From positions 1,364,001 to 1,428,000 of the forward strand of contig NC_004663.1 in the NCBI RefSeq assembly GCF_000011065.1: 64,000 bases of DNA. Direction: 5' to 3'. Below are positions 25,253-34,371 of the stretch, one piece after another (position 1 is the stretch's first letter; each line of letters opens with the position of its first letter). The DNA is from Bacteroides thetaiotaomicron VPI-5482. Its GTDB lineage: Bacteria > Bacteroidota > Bacteroidia > Bacteroidales > Bacteroidaceae. The notes under the pieces were generated by a model. The model searched no databases. It saw only the letters and a list, made by a program, of their open reading frames with translations, and was not told the DNA's origin. The position numbers and the translations under genes were made by a program.

Positions 25253-27499
25253 CTAATCTTTATTCAGTCCTTTTATTATTTTTCGTTTACCGACAATCCA
25301 TACCGTATCATTCTCCTTGAAAATTGTATCAGGGTCTGGATTCATAATATTCACGGTACTCCTCTCTATTCCGATAATGATGCTATCCGATATGTCTGCC
25401 TCCCGGATCGTCTTTCCGATCAATGGTGAACCTCCTTCGACAGGAAATTGCCCTATTTCCATCTCATCCTGCGAGGATGTTCCGTTCCCGTTCCTTTCTA
25501 CCTTCTTTTGCTCCATGGATGTCCGGAAGCTTTCCAACTGTCGGTCCGTACCTACGACCGTAACCTTGTCATATGGATAGAGATGTTCTTCCCCTTGTGG
25601 TATATCTAGGCGTTTTTCTCCACGGGTGATTGAAATCACATTTATCTGAAACAAGGTGCGCAAGCTGCTTTCTTTTAATGTTCTGCCCACATATATGGAA
25701 TCAGGGGATACTGTGAAATCCGCCAAATGTAATTCCTTGAACGGGATATTGCTGCCAAAGGTGGAGCCTGTATCACTTTCTGTAGAAAGTCCATTCCCGT
25801 CCGTCCCCTGAAAGTTTGCCATAAATTGTCTCTCTATAGTCAGCGACCGTTTCTTGATCCGCTTGGAAAAATAAATGACGGCAATGATAATGGAAGAGAC
25901 TACCAACCCGGCTCCCAAGGCAACATTGAAAAGATGGGTAATGATACTCATCATGATAATCGTGCAGATCAGTATTTTGACAAGTACTATTGATACCAAA
26001 GGCCCTCTGTTGAACTTGTTGTCCGTCCAGAGTTTACGGAACTCGGTTGAATTGTTCCTTTTCATGATGATGGCCCATAGAAACGGGGATATGACAAGAA
26101 AGATGATGATGAAGCCCAACAAGTTCCCTTCCATTCCCGGCAGACTTTTCCTAATCAAAGGATGCACATAGGAAAAATATAAAGTGATGAAAAAAACGCA
26201 TACGACCAGATAGAGTGTGACAGACACCAGCATAGACCGGATCAGTTTATGCCAAGTACCCTGGTGTTTTACAGTCATTGCCCCGGACGTATAGTGTACG
26301 AGATAATCTTTCAGGGATTCAGGCATGTGGATGTCTATAAACCGGTATGCTGGTTCCGAAAGCCATATCATATAGGGGGTAAGAAAAGTCGTTATGACAG
26401 ATACTGCCACTATGACCGGATAGAGATACTTGTCCGTAACATTCAGACTGACGCCTAAAGATGCGATGATGAATGCGAATTCACCGACCTGTGTCAGTGA
26501 AAAGCCGGACTGTATGGCAATTTTCAACGGCTGGCCGGAAAGCAAGACACCAAAGCTCCCGAACAGTACCTGACCGGACAGTACTAGCAATGTCAGGATG
26601 AGAATAGGGACGGCATATTCCCACATCATGGCAGGATCGATCATCATTCCTACCGACACGAAAAATATGGAAGCGAACAGGTCTTTTACCGGCTGTACGA
26701 TATGTACGATTTTTTCCGCTTCAACGGTCTCTGCCAGCAGGGACCCCATGACAAAGGCTCCCAATGCGGCAGAAAATCCCGCTTTTGTCGCAATCATCAC
26801 CATTCCCAGGCAAAGTCCCAGAGAGGTTATCAATAAAATCTCGTTGCTGGTGAAACGGCGTATCTTCTTCAGCAGGGTAGGTATCAGATAGATACCCAAT
26901 GCCGACCAGAAAATCAGGAAAGCGGCCAGCTTCAATATACTTTCCAGCATCTCCTTCCCTTCAAAATGTTTGCCTACCGCCAACGTGGAAAGAACAACCA
27001 TCATCACTACAGCCATCAGATCTTCGATAACAAGAATCCCCAAGACAATGCCAGTGAATTTCTGTTGGAGAAGTCCCATGTCATTGAAGGCCTTGAATAC
27101 GATGGCCGTGGACGACATGGACAACATTCCACCCAGAAAAATACTGCTCATGTGGGAGAACCCCATTGCATTCCCCGCTGTATAACCTATGAACATCATG
27201 CCACATACAATAGTGACAGTGGCAACGATAGCCGTAATGCCCACATTTATCAATTTCTTGAACGAAAAGTCCAGTCCCATCGCGAACAGCAGAAAAATGA
27301 CACCGATGTCCGCCCATATTTTGATATTGGCAGGATCGGAAACAGTCGGGACCAGAGAAACGGAAGGACCCGCCATAATACCGGCTACAATGTAGCCCAA
27401 TATGACCGGTTGCTTCAGCCACTTGAAAATGACGGTTACAATACCGGCAATAATCAGAATTATGGCAAGATCCGATATTAAAGGAGCAACTTCTGACAT
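25253..27499 (-). CDS. Kef-type cation:proton antiporter with two TrkA-C domains
   Basis: A 748-residue CPA2-family inner-membrane protein. About 12-13 helices occupy residues 1-400, including GYIVAGIMAGPSVSLVP and the DIGVIFLLFAMGLDFSFKKL block typical of KefB/KefC. Further hydrophobic segments lie near 410-540. The C-terminal part holds two TrkA-C (RCK_C) ligand domains, around residues 595-675 (VGRTLKESSLR, YDKVTVVG) and 690-748 (GKTIREADIS, NDTVWIVGKRK). The family exchanges K+ or Na+ for H+. In Kef systems this acidifies the cell during electrophile attack, which makes sense next to methylglyoxal synthase. It is 13 bp downstream of pfkA. Confidence 0.92.
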   Translation of the reverse strand: MSEVAPLISDLAIILIIAGIVTVIFKWLKQPVILGYIVAGIMAGPSVSLVPTVSDPANIKIWADIGVIFLLFAMGLDFSFKKLINVGITAIVATVTIVCGMMFIGYTAGNAMGFSHMSSIFLGGMLSMSSTAIVFKAFNDMGLLQQKFTGIVLGILVIEDLMAVVMMVVLSTLAVGKHFEGKEMLESILKLAAFLIFWSALGIYLIPTLLKKIRRFTSNEILLITSLGLCLGMVMIATKAGFSAALGAFVMGSLLAETVEAEKIVHIVQPVKDLFASIFFVSVGMMIDPAMMWEYAVPILILTLLVLSGQVLFGSFGVLLSGQPLKIAIQSGFSLTQVGEFAFIIASLGVSLNVTDKYLYPVIVAVSVITTFLTPYMIWLSEPAYRFIDIHMPESLKDYLVHYTSGAMTVKHQGTWHKLIRSMLVSVTLYLVVCVFFITLYFSYVHPLIRKSLPGMEGNLLGFIIIFLVISPFLWAIIMKRNNSTEFRKLWTDNKFNRGPLVSIVLVKILICTIIMMSIITHLFNVALGAGLVVSSIIIAVIYFSKRIKKRSLTIERQFMANFQGTDGNGLSTESDTGSTFGSNIPFKELHLADFTVSPDSIYVGRTLKESSLRTLFQINVISITRGEKRLDIPQGEEHLYPYDKVTVVGTDRQLESFRTSMEQKKVERNGNGTSSQDEMEIGQFPVEGGSPLIGKTIREADISDSIIIGIERSTVNIMNPDPDTIFKENDTVWIVGKRKIIKGLNKD

Positions 27500-27512
27500 A
27501 TTAACGGTTATT

Positions 27513-28496
27513 TTAGATCGATAATTCGTTAAGGACCCGGATCAGGCTTTTGTCAATAGGCTTGTCCTTTTTGATTGCCTGGACAAAAGGAACATAAACA
27601 ATCTCGTTGTTCCGTATGCCTATCATAACATTTCGCTGGCCTTCCATTAAGGCCTGGATTGCGGCTTCACCCAGCCGGCTTGCCAGTATACGGTCATTGG
27701 CACTCGGAGCACCACCCCGTTGCAGATGGCCCAGGATAGAAACCCTGACATCATACCCGGGATATTCCTTCTTTACCCGGTCGGCGTAATATATGGCACC
27801 TCCATTCTTGTTTTCAGGACTTTCGGTCACAATTACGATGCTGCTGTTTTTCGTCTTTCTGAATCCGCGCCCGATGAATGTTTCCAACTGGTCCACGTCC
27901 GTCCTGTCCTCCGGGATGATGGCCGCTTCAGCACCGGAAGCTATTGCGCTGTTTTGTGCCAGGAAGCCCGCATCACGCCCCATCACTTCGACAAAGAAGA
28001 TACGGTCATGGGAGGTTGCCGTGTCCCTGATTTTATCCACGCATTCCACAATGGTGTTCAATGCCGTATCATATCCTATGGTAAAATCGGTACCATATAG
28101 GTCATTGTCAATGGTGCCGGGCAATCCTATGCACGTCACATCATACTCCTCCGCAAAGATACGGGCTCCCGTCAGGGAACCGTCTCCACCGATAATTATC
28201 AAAGCATTGATGTTCTCTTTCTGTATGACCTTATAAGCTTTCTTGCGTCCTTCGGGAGTGGTGAAAGTCTCGGAGCGAGCTGTTTTCAGTATGGTGCCTC
28301 CCCTCTGGATAATGCTACTTACATCTTCCGTCGTGAGTTCTTTCACTTCACCGGCAATCAGCCCCTCGTAACCTCTATAAATTCCTTTCACTTTAAATCC
28401 GTTAAAAATGGCGGCGCGGGTCACGGCACGGATAGCCGCGTTCATTCCTGAAGCATCCCCTCCGGAAGTCAGAATTCCAATATACTTGTTATCCAT
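27513..28496 (-). CDS. pfkA: ATP-dependent 6-phosphofructokinase
   Basis: A 327-residue enzyme phosphorylating fructose 6-phosphate. Motifs: [19 protein letters not shown] (ATP loop), [11 protein letters not shown] with Gly-Gly-Asp-Gly typical of ATP-using enzymes rather than the GGDD of PPi-dependent ones, and the catalytic [20 protein letters not shown]. The [12 protein letters not shown] and [15 protein letters not shown] blocks are complete. It is in the minus-strand island directly after the frameshifted sigma factor and before the antiporter. A normal Bacteroides genome already has its own phosphofructokinases, so this is an extra copy carried by the element. Confidence 0.95.
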
Positions 28497-28521
28497 AATT
28501 TGTTTTTTATATTTTAATTAA

Positions 28522-29017
28522 TCAGGCAAAATTAGAAAGCAACTGTTTTAGCCTTTTTCTGCTATAAAAGATACGGCTTTTTATCGTACTCAGTGACACT
28601 CCTATCTTTGCGGCTATTTCCCGATATTTGACTCCGGTACAACATAAAAACGACATAATGCGCTTTAGGCAATGTTTTAAGGGCTTCCCTTATCTCTTTT
28701 GCATCATGCCCGTTATCCACGAAAATGAAAGAGTCGTCCCTTAACAGGAAATGATATTCAGGTTCTGATAATACATATAAATTCCCTCGTATTTTCTTTG
28801 TCCGGCAATTATTGATAAATGCATTGCGCATGATGGTATACATCCAGCCTTTAAAATTCGTACCGGAATCAAACTTATCCTTATTATCCAACGTCCTCAA
28901 CATTGTTTCCTGCAACAAGTTTTCTGCTTCATCCTTGTCAGCAGTCAGTTTATATGCAAAACAATGCAGTTCATTCTGAAGGGCTACCAGCGCTTTATCG
29001 AAATCAAATCCTCTCAT
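28522..29017 (-). pseudogene. ECF-type RNA polymerase sigma factor, frameshifted in region 4
   Basis: The ATG at 29017 starts MRGFDFDKALVALQNELHCF. Region 2 is present (DEAENLLQETMLRTLDNKDK, GWMYTIMRNAFIN). The frame runs to a stop at 28562 through LPKAHYVVFMLYRSQISGN, but the neighbouring frame from about 28645 carries the true region 4: TGVKYREIAAKIGVSLSTIK, then SRIFYSRKRLKQLLS, ending at 28522. One indel near 28645 therefore removes the -35-recognising helix-turn-helix. If translation stops as read, the protein (about 152 aa) cannot bind a -35 element. It lies between hsp20 and pfkA and may have been the regulator of the island. Confidence 0.82.
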
Positions 29018-29048
29018 TATATTTATTTTGGAATTCAAATATCCGGGT

Positions 29049-29080
29049 GAAGGCATTCCCTGATAATAAGAAATGCCTTC
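29049..29080. repeat. Nine-bp inverted repeat between hsp20 and the sigma gene
   Basis: GAAGGCATT and AATGCCTTC flank a 14-bp A/T-rich spacer. No T-run follows on either strand, so it is not a standard terminator. It stands upstream of the sigma factor and after the hsp20 stop and could be an operator or an RNA-processing hairpin. Confidence 0.55.
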
Positions 29081-29102
29081 TGTAGAGTCTCATCAAGATA
29101 TC

Positions 29103-29531
29103 TTATTTGACATCAATAGTTTTGGTGGTTTCCTGAACCTTCTTATCTACGACTTTGGGAATATCGATAAACAGGACCCCGTGTTCCACTTTGGCCGAAA
29201 TTTTATCTTTTTCCACATTATCCGGCAGCAGGATACTCTGCTGGAATCGGGAATAGGAGAATTCACGGCGCAAGTATTTTCCGTCTTTCTTCTCCTCCTT
29301 TTTCTCGTCCTTTTTTTCCATGCAGATTACCAGATTGTTGCTTTCATCCACACTTACCTTAAAATCATTCTTGGTCATTCCTGGAGCTGCCAGTTCTACC
29401 TTGTAGTCCTTTTCATTCTCAATCACATTGATGGCTGGAGCCGTAGCGTTTGCTCTTGCCATCCATTCATTGTCAAAGAAATCGTTAAAAATACTCGGTA
29501 ACCAATTCTGGTTTGTTTTTACAGGTACCAT
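29103..29531 (-). CDS. Small heat shock protein, Hsp20/alpha-crystallin family
   Basis: A 142-residue ATP-independent chaperone. The alpha-crystallin domain (about residues 35-135) contains NVIENEKDYKVELAAPGMTK, FKVSVDESNNLVI and the late AKVEHGVLFIDIPK (G-x-L-x-x-x-x-P signature). A lysine/glutamate-rich loop (KKDEKKEEKKDGK) replaces the usual loop. The C-terminus lacks an obvious I-x-I motif; it ends TTKTIDVK. A canonical GAGGAGG Shine-Dalgarno sequence precedes the ATG, which is unusual in this phylum. It lies downstream of gpmA, separated by a terminator. Confidence 0.93.
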   Translation of the reverse strand: MVPVKTNQNWLPSIFNDFFDNEWMARANATAPAINVIENEKDYKVELAAPGMTKNDFKVSVDESNNLVICMEKKDEKKEEKKDGKYLRREFSYSRFQQSILLPDNVEKDKISAKVEHGVLFIDIPKVVDKKVQETTKTIDVK

Positions 29532-29536
29532 TTTTA

Positions 29537-29543
29537 CCTCCTC
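29537..29543 (-). promoter_or_regulatory. Strong Shine-Dalgarno sequence of hsp20
   Basis: GAGGAGG stands 5 bp before the start codon (29531) on the minus strand. Most genes in this window have no such motif, so hsp20 is likely translated unusually well or was acquired from another background. Confidence 0.7.
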
Positions 29544-29565
29544 TTTAAAAGTTAATAATTAAAAC

Positions 29566-29597
29566 TTAAAAAAAAGCATCTGCTTGATAGACAGATT
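29566..29597 (-). terminator. Probable terminator after gpmA
   Basis: On the minus strand ATCTG and CAGAT close a 9-base loop and are followed by GC and a run of eight T. It begins just after the gpmA stop codon and separates it from hsp20. The stem is short. Confidence 0.55.
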
Positions 29598-29598
29598 T

Positions 29599-30348
29599 TT
29601 ATTTTTTAGCCATCCCTTGTTTGGCCACAGCTTCTGCCCGTTTCCGTATCTCTTCCGGGTTTCCAAGGTAGTAGTCCTTGACAAGAACCAGCCTGTCGTC
29701 AAATTCAAAGACATAAGGAACTGCCGTAGGCAGGTTCAGGTTGGAAATATCCGTATCGGAAATTCCTTTGAGATGCTTGATGATTCCGCGCAGGCTGTTA
29801 CCATGGGCGACTACCAGCAGGCTGTCCTTATACATCAATGCGGGAAAGATGATGCATTTCCAGTAAGGCATGACACGCCCAATAGTATCTTTCAGGGATT
29901 CCGTACGGGGAAGTTCGCTATCTGGTACACCGGCATAGCGGATATCCATGCCCGGATTACGGGGATCATCTTTGCCTACCGGAGCGGGAGCCACGTCATA
30001 GCTTCTTCGCCAGATGTGTACTTGTTCTTCACCATATTGGACCGCTGTTTCACTCTTATTCAGTCCCTGAAGCATACCGTAATGCTTCTCGTTCAGCCGC
30101 CAGGTCTTTTCAACCGGAATCCAGTCTTTATCCAGCCGGTCCAAGACACAGTTCAACGTTTTTACGGCACGTTTCAAGTAAGAAGTGTAAGCTGCCTCAA
30201 AAGAAAATCCAGCCTCCCGTAATGCATCGCCTGCCTTGCAGGCTTCTTCAACTCCTTTCTCGCTTAAATCCACGTCCGTCCATCCAGTAAAACGGTTTTC
30301 TTTGTTCCATAGACTTTCGCCATGACGTAATAACACTATTCTTTTCAT
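29599..30348 (-). CDS. gpmA: 2,3-bisphosphoglycerate-dependent phosphoglycerate mutase
   Basis: A 249-residue enzyme from the ATG at 30348 ([15 protein letters not shown]); the frame is open a few codons upstream but this start gives the conserved N-terminus. The phosphohistidine motif [18 protein letters not shown], the RAVKTLN arginine segment, [10 protein letters not shown] and the [10 protein letters not shown] second histidine are intact. It interconverts 3- and 2-phosphoglycerate in lower glycolysis. It lies 13 bp after the class I aldolase gene, so both are probably in one transcript ended by the terminator at 29566. Confidence 0.95.
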
Positions 30349-30361
30349 GGATACTTCTTCT

Positions 30362-31411
30362 TTATGCAATGGTTATTGAAGAATCCAGATATACGTCCTG
30401 AATGGTGTTCAGAAGTTGAATTCCGTCTTTCATCGGTTTCTGGAAAGCCTTACGACCGCTGATCAGCCCCATACCACCTGCACGCTTATTTACTACTGCC
30501 GTTACGACAGCATCATGCAGGTCGGATTCCCCATGGGATTCACCGCCCGAGTTAATCAATCCGACACGTCCCATATAGCCATTCGCCACCTGATAACGGC
30601 AAAGGTCTATCGGATGGTCAGTGGTCAGTTCCGAATACATACACTCGTTTGTCTTTCCGAATCCGATAGCCTTGAAACCGCCGTTATTGGATGGGAGCTT
30701 CTGCTTCACGATATCGGCTTTAATGGTAACCCCGATATGGTTGGCTTGTCCTGTCAAGTCGGCAGCGGCATGATAGTCGGTACCATCCTTTTTGAAGCTG
30801 CTGTTTCTCAAATAGCACCACAGAATAGTAGCCATTCCCAGTTCGTGGGCATATTCAAAAGCCTGTGACACTTCCACTATCTGGCGGCGGCTTTGTTCCG
30901 AACCGAAATAAATGGTAGCACCGACAGCTACGGCTCCCATGTTCCATGCCTCTTTCACCGTACCGAACATTACCTGGTCGTAGCTGTTCGGATAAGTCAG
31001 CAACTCATTATGGTTCAGCTTGACGATAAAAGGTATCTTGTGTGCATATTTGCGTGCCACGGCGCCCAACACACCGAATGTGGATGCCACGGCATTACAC
31101 CCTCCTTCAATGGCCAGCTTTATGATGTTTTCGGGATCGAAATAAAGCGGATTGGGGGCGAAAGACGCTCCTGCAGAATGTTCTATGCCCTGGTCTACAG
31201 GCAGAATGGATACATAGCCCGTATTGGCCAGACGTCCATGTCCGTATAAAGCCTGCAAACTTTCCAATGTACGGATATTCCTGTCGGAATTCATCCATAC
31301 CTTATCTATCATATCCGGTCCCGGAATATGGATAAGTTGTTTGTCTATCGTCTTACATGTATGGTTCAGGTAGTACTCAGCCTTTCCTCCCAATAAATCT
31401 ACTATTTTCAT
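30362..31411 (-). CDS. fbaB: Class I fructose-bisphosphate aldolase (FbaB/DhnA type)
   Basis: A 349-residue DeoC/LacD/DhnA-family aldolase that cleaves fructose 1,6-bisphosphate via a Schiff-base lysine. The motifs [43 protein letters not shown], and [12 protein letters not shown] (phosphate binding) are visible; a lysine in [10 protein letters not shown] or KLNHN region is the expected catalytic one. Bacteroides normally also has a class II (metal) enzyme, so the island brings a metal-independent version. That would help when iron or zinc enzymes are damaged. It follows the ferritin gene by 28 bp and precedes gpmA. Confidence 0.93.
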
Positions 31412-31439
31412 TTTATTTATTTTTATTGATTATTCTGGT

Positions 31440-31922
31440 TTATGACTCCCGTTCACCCAGTTTTGCATCCATAAAAAGGATAGCACAGTCTCCGGCTTTC
31501 CTCAGATGACTAACAATATTGAGTACATTCGCTTCATCTTCTACTTGCTCACGAACAAATTGCCACAAGAAGTCCTGAGTGGCATTGTCTTTCTCTTCGG
31601 ATGCTACCTGTACCAACTCATCAATCAGTTTGGAAACATGTTTTTCATGCTCCAAAGCATGCTCGAATACTTCAACAGGGTTACCCCAACCTTGTGGAAC
31701 CACATCGACCTTGTCTACTTTCGGGGTTGCCTCACGCTTAATCATGTACCCGGCAATGGCATATGCATGCCCGGTCTCTTCTGCAGACTGTTTCTGCATC
31801 CAGCGAGCCATTCCGGAAAAGCCCTCTCTTTCCAGATAAAAAGACATTGATAAATACAGGTTGGCAGACCATAATTCTGCTGTGATTTGCTCATTCAGAG
31901 CATTTTGCAATTTTTCAGTCAT
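31440..31922 (-). CDS. ftnA: Ferritin (bacterial non-haem, FtnA type)
   Basis: A 160-residue four-helix ferritin that stores iron in a 24-mer. Ferroxidase ligands are all visible: Glu in EQITAELWSANLY, Glu/Glu/His in QSAEETGHAYAI, Glu in HALEHEKHVS, and Glu/Gln in the WQFVREQVEDEANVL helix. Length is normal. It lies between the MarC gene and the aldolase gene on the minus strand. A divergent relative lacking several ligands is two genes upstream. Confidence 0.95.
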   Translation of the reverse strand: MTEKLQNALNEQITAELWSANLYLSMSFYLEREGFSGMARWMQKQSAEETGHAYAIAGYMIKREATPKVDKVDVVPQGWGNPVEVFEHALEHEKHVSKLIDELVQVASEEKDNATQDFLWQFVREQVEDEANVLNIVSHLRKAGDCAILFMDAKLGERES

Positions 31923-31972
31923 GATGAATCAAACTTTTAATGTTAATAATAAATCCAAATTATCTCTCTTCT

Positions 31973-32620
31973 TTAAGAACAAGCATGGGCTTGTTTCAAG
32001 ATTTCAATTAATACCGGACGTATCCCGCTGATAAAACATTCCACGGCGATCACCATTAGAATAAGTCCCATCAGTCTCATCATCACATTGTTTCCCGTCT
32101 CTCCCAAGATTTTTAAAAGCTGGGTGGACGCGCACAGAATAAAGAAGGAAAGAATGCAGACCAAAGCGATTACGCCAAGCAATACTATTTTGAAAGTATA
32201 TTCCGAAGCATCTTCCATCAATGTTATTCCACTGGAAATCGCTCCCGGACCGCATAACATCGGAATGGCAAGAGGTGTGATGGTTATATCTTTGGAATAT
32301 TCTTTTCGTTCAGTTTCATTCAGTTTCACATGGGTAAAATGTGCCTGCAACATATCATATCCGATTTTAAAGATGATGATACCTCCCACAATCCGGAATC
32401 CGTTTGTTGAGATGCCGAAAAAATGAAACAGAAACCTGCCCGATAATGTAAAAAGGACTAATATGATAAATGCAATGGTACATGCTTTCAAGGCGATATA
32501 TCTGCGTTCTTTCGTATCCATTCCATCAGTCATTTGCAGGAATACCGGCATCACTCCAAGAGGGTCCATCAAGGTGAATAGCGAAGTGAAACACAATGTT
32601 AAATATACAAATATATCCAT
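31973..32620 (-). CDS. MarC family inner-membrane protein
   Basis: From the ATG at 32620 (MDIFVYLTLCFTSLFTLMDPLG) this is 215 residues; the frame is open for 26 more codons but these lack a matching start. Six hydrophobic segments are visible. Family motifs: LFTLMDPLGVMPVFLQMT, FGISTNGFRIVGGIIIF and ITPLAIPMLCGPGAISSGITL. The MarC family (UPF0056) is an inner-membrane family with no established transport substrate, despite its name. It lies between ferritin and the ferritin relative. Confidence 0.88.
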   Translation of the reverse strand: MDIFVYLTLCFTSLFTLMDPLGVMPVFLQMTDGMDTKERRYIALKACTIAFIILVLFTLSGRFLFHFFGISTNGFRIVGGIIIFKIGYDMLQAHFTHVKLNETERKEYSKDITITPLAIPMLCGPGAISSGITLMEDASEYTFKIVLLGVIALVCILSFFILCASTQLLKILGETGNNVMMRLMGLILMVIAVECFISGIRPVLIEILKQAHACS

Positions 32621-32722
32621 GATGACATATAGTTTATTATCGATTATTATATCGCAAAAAACATACCAGATAGCATTCTGCAATATTAAATTTTGCATAA
32701 CATCAATCTTAAATCCATACCG

Positions 32723-33175
32723 TCAAAAATAAGGTAGTTTCCGTTCGTTTTCCTTGGCGAGGATACGTAACAATTCCATAAATGCCGTACTTACATATAT
32801 ACGGTCTGCATACAGCCCGCTGATGAAAGAATGGAAGGACATGCTTACATTCCAGCATAATATGAGAAATGTGTTTACCTGACGTGATATGTACTGCTCA
32901 TGTTCAAGCAATTCATTCAAGGCATTCAATGGCGTTGTCCATTCATGTGTATCCCGTTTCATTTCATTGATTACAACACATCCTCCATCATGGCATATCC
33001 GATTCATCATCTGATAAACCTTGTTCATATTGTCCTGTGCTTGGGAGTTCAGCCAGGAGCTAAGTATTGGAAGCCGTTCATCTTCAAAATAAACCTGCAA
33101 TGACAGGTATAAACCGGTTGACCATATTTCTGTATTGATCAACTCATTCATGGCGTTTTCTATTCGTTTATCCAT
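32723..33175 (-). CDS. Ferritin-like protein with lost ferroxidase ligands
   Basis: About 150 residues from the second Met (MDKRIENAMNELINTEIWST). It aligns with the ferritin two genes downstream: helix 1 TEIWSTGLYLSLQVYFEDE keeps the first Glu, and LLEHEQYISRQV keeps the Glu of helix 3. However, the paired Glu-x-x-His of helix 2 is replaced (NSQAQDNMNKVYQMM). The E/Q ligands of helix 4 are also missing (SMSFHSFISGLYADR). It therefore probably cannot oxidise iron on its own. Possible roles are co-assembly with the intact subunit or a DNA-binding/structural one. It precedes marC by about 100 bp. Confidence 0.75.
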   Translation of the reverse strand: MDKRIENAMNELINTEIWSTGLYLSLQVYFEDERLPILSSWLNSQAQDNMNKVYQMMNRICHDGGCVVINEMKRDTHEWTTPLNALNELLEHEQYISRQVNTFLILCWNVSMSFHSFISGLYADRIYVSTAFMELLRILAKENERKLPYF

Positions 33176-33336
33176 TATCACTCTGAATATTGAAAATCCA
33201 TTACTAATATCATGTGTTATTCTCAGTATATAAAAATTCCATTCGATTGTGGGTAACCCATAAAACGGAATTCTTAAACGAGGCTTAAATAATAGGATAA
33301 CTTATCGGTGTAGACAAATTGTCATAAAAAATAGCA

Positions 33337-33546
33337 CTATGATGTCTTTTTGTCTTGCCTCCCTTGCAGAATATCCAATAAGACATCCAGTTCTCTTTCT
33401 ATTCCTTCAATCTTATCGGAAATACAGTCCAAAGTATTATGGTGCAGACTAGCTTTACACTCCTGCAACTCTCTTGACAGAGAAAGTATCTGTAACCAAA
33501 GTTCTTCCTCTATGTGATAGGGGGAGTTACTATTATCTAGTACCAT
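33337..33546 (-). CDS. Hypothetical small protein, coiled-coil
   Basis: From the ATG at 33546 (MVLDNSNSPYHIEEELWLQI) it is 69 residues. Leucine and charged heptads from residue about 14 to 65 predict helices or a short coiled coil (LSLSRELQECKASLH, IEGIERELDVLLDIL). It ends QGRQDKKTS. No family is recognised. It is the furthest-upstream soluble protein of the minus-strand island, 160 bp from the ferritin-like gene. Confidence 0.55.
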   Translation of the reverse strand: MVLDNSNSPYHIEEELWLQILSLSRELQECKASLHHNTLDCISDKIEGIERELDVLLDILQGRQDKKTS

Positions 33547-34226
33547 AGCAGGAGAAGGCAGAAAAGTGCTTTGGCATGTAATTTGTATGATAATGAACGG
33601 TATGTTCCGAAAGAGACAGGAATGGAAATGAAAGGATAGAATATTCCACAAAAGACAGTAACAAACAAAGGGGGAAAGTCGTTGGAGACAGTTGTCTCGC
33701 TTTTAAAACAAGTTGCTTTCATAATGTTTATTATAAGCCAACCCTGTTCCCTGGAGTTGTGTTTATATAAAGTTAAGCGTGGGAACTTTGGTATTACCGT
33801 TCAGAAGTATCCCCATACTCAACAACATATAATACACAAAGCCCCACGTCTATATATAACAAAAATCTATATAGATAGAACGTGGAGCGTCCAATGTATT
33901 ATCCAATTGTTGTTTCGAAATTGGGGATTTCCTGAACTTGGATAATGCCTTAACGCTTTACTATAAATCTTCTATTTTCAAAAGACTAATACAAATGTAA
34001 TAAAAGAAATGAATTCTTTGAAAGGAAATATCTCTTTTTTTTAAGGGGTGGCTTAATTTTTCTTTATTTAAAGTCTTAGAATTACTGCCCACCAAAGCCC
34101 GTCACGAATGTTTTGAAATCCTCAAGCTGTACATTAAGCTCTATATAGTATAGCAGAATAGCAGAAAAACAGACCATGATACCGCAGGTATATAGGTCAT
34201 AACCCACTCTTCCGTAAGTATCTTAT
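33547..34226. other. Gene-poor region with two inverted repeats
   Basis: No convincing gene. CCACGT (33844-33849) and ACGTGG (33880-33885) enclose A/T-rich, partly palindromic DNA (CTATATATA/TATATAGATAG). TTATCCAA (33899-33906) and TTGGATAA (33938-33945) form a second inverted repeat. Together these could be an RNA structure, an operator region for the island, or ends of a lost insertion. Confidence 0.45.
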
Positions 34227-34361
34227 CTATTTGACAATAATAAAAATGTAAAGGAGGATAATGACATGGACAATATTCGTATCCCAATACATATAGGTTA
34301 ACATATAAGGGAGAATGGTCACGGAGTCCACAAACCATAGAATGAAAAAATATATTTCCAT
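34227..34361 (-). CDS. Small hydrophobic membrane protein, 44 aa
   Basis: ATG at 34361 to TAG at 34227. The product begins MEIYFFILWFVDSVTILPYM and ends VIILLYIFIIVK. Two hydrophobic stretches are separated by a short polar turn (YWDTN), so it could be a helical hairpin in the inner membrane. It starts 10 bp after the stop of the 76-aa membrane protein, supporting a two-gene unit. No family is recognised. Confidence 0.5.
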   Translation of the reverse strand: MEIYFFILWFVDSVTILPYMLTYMYWDTNIVHVIILLYIFIIVK

Positions 34362-34371
34362 CGTGTACGGT

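Noticed and set aside
27513..28496. Pyrophosphate-dependent phosphofructokinase
   Set aside because: The IIGGDGSL motif is of the ATP-using type; PPi enzymes have GGDD at this position.
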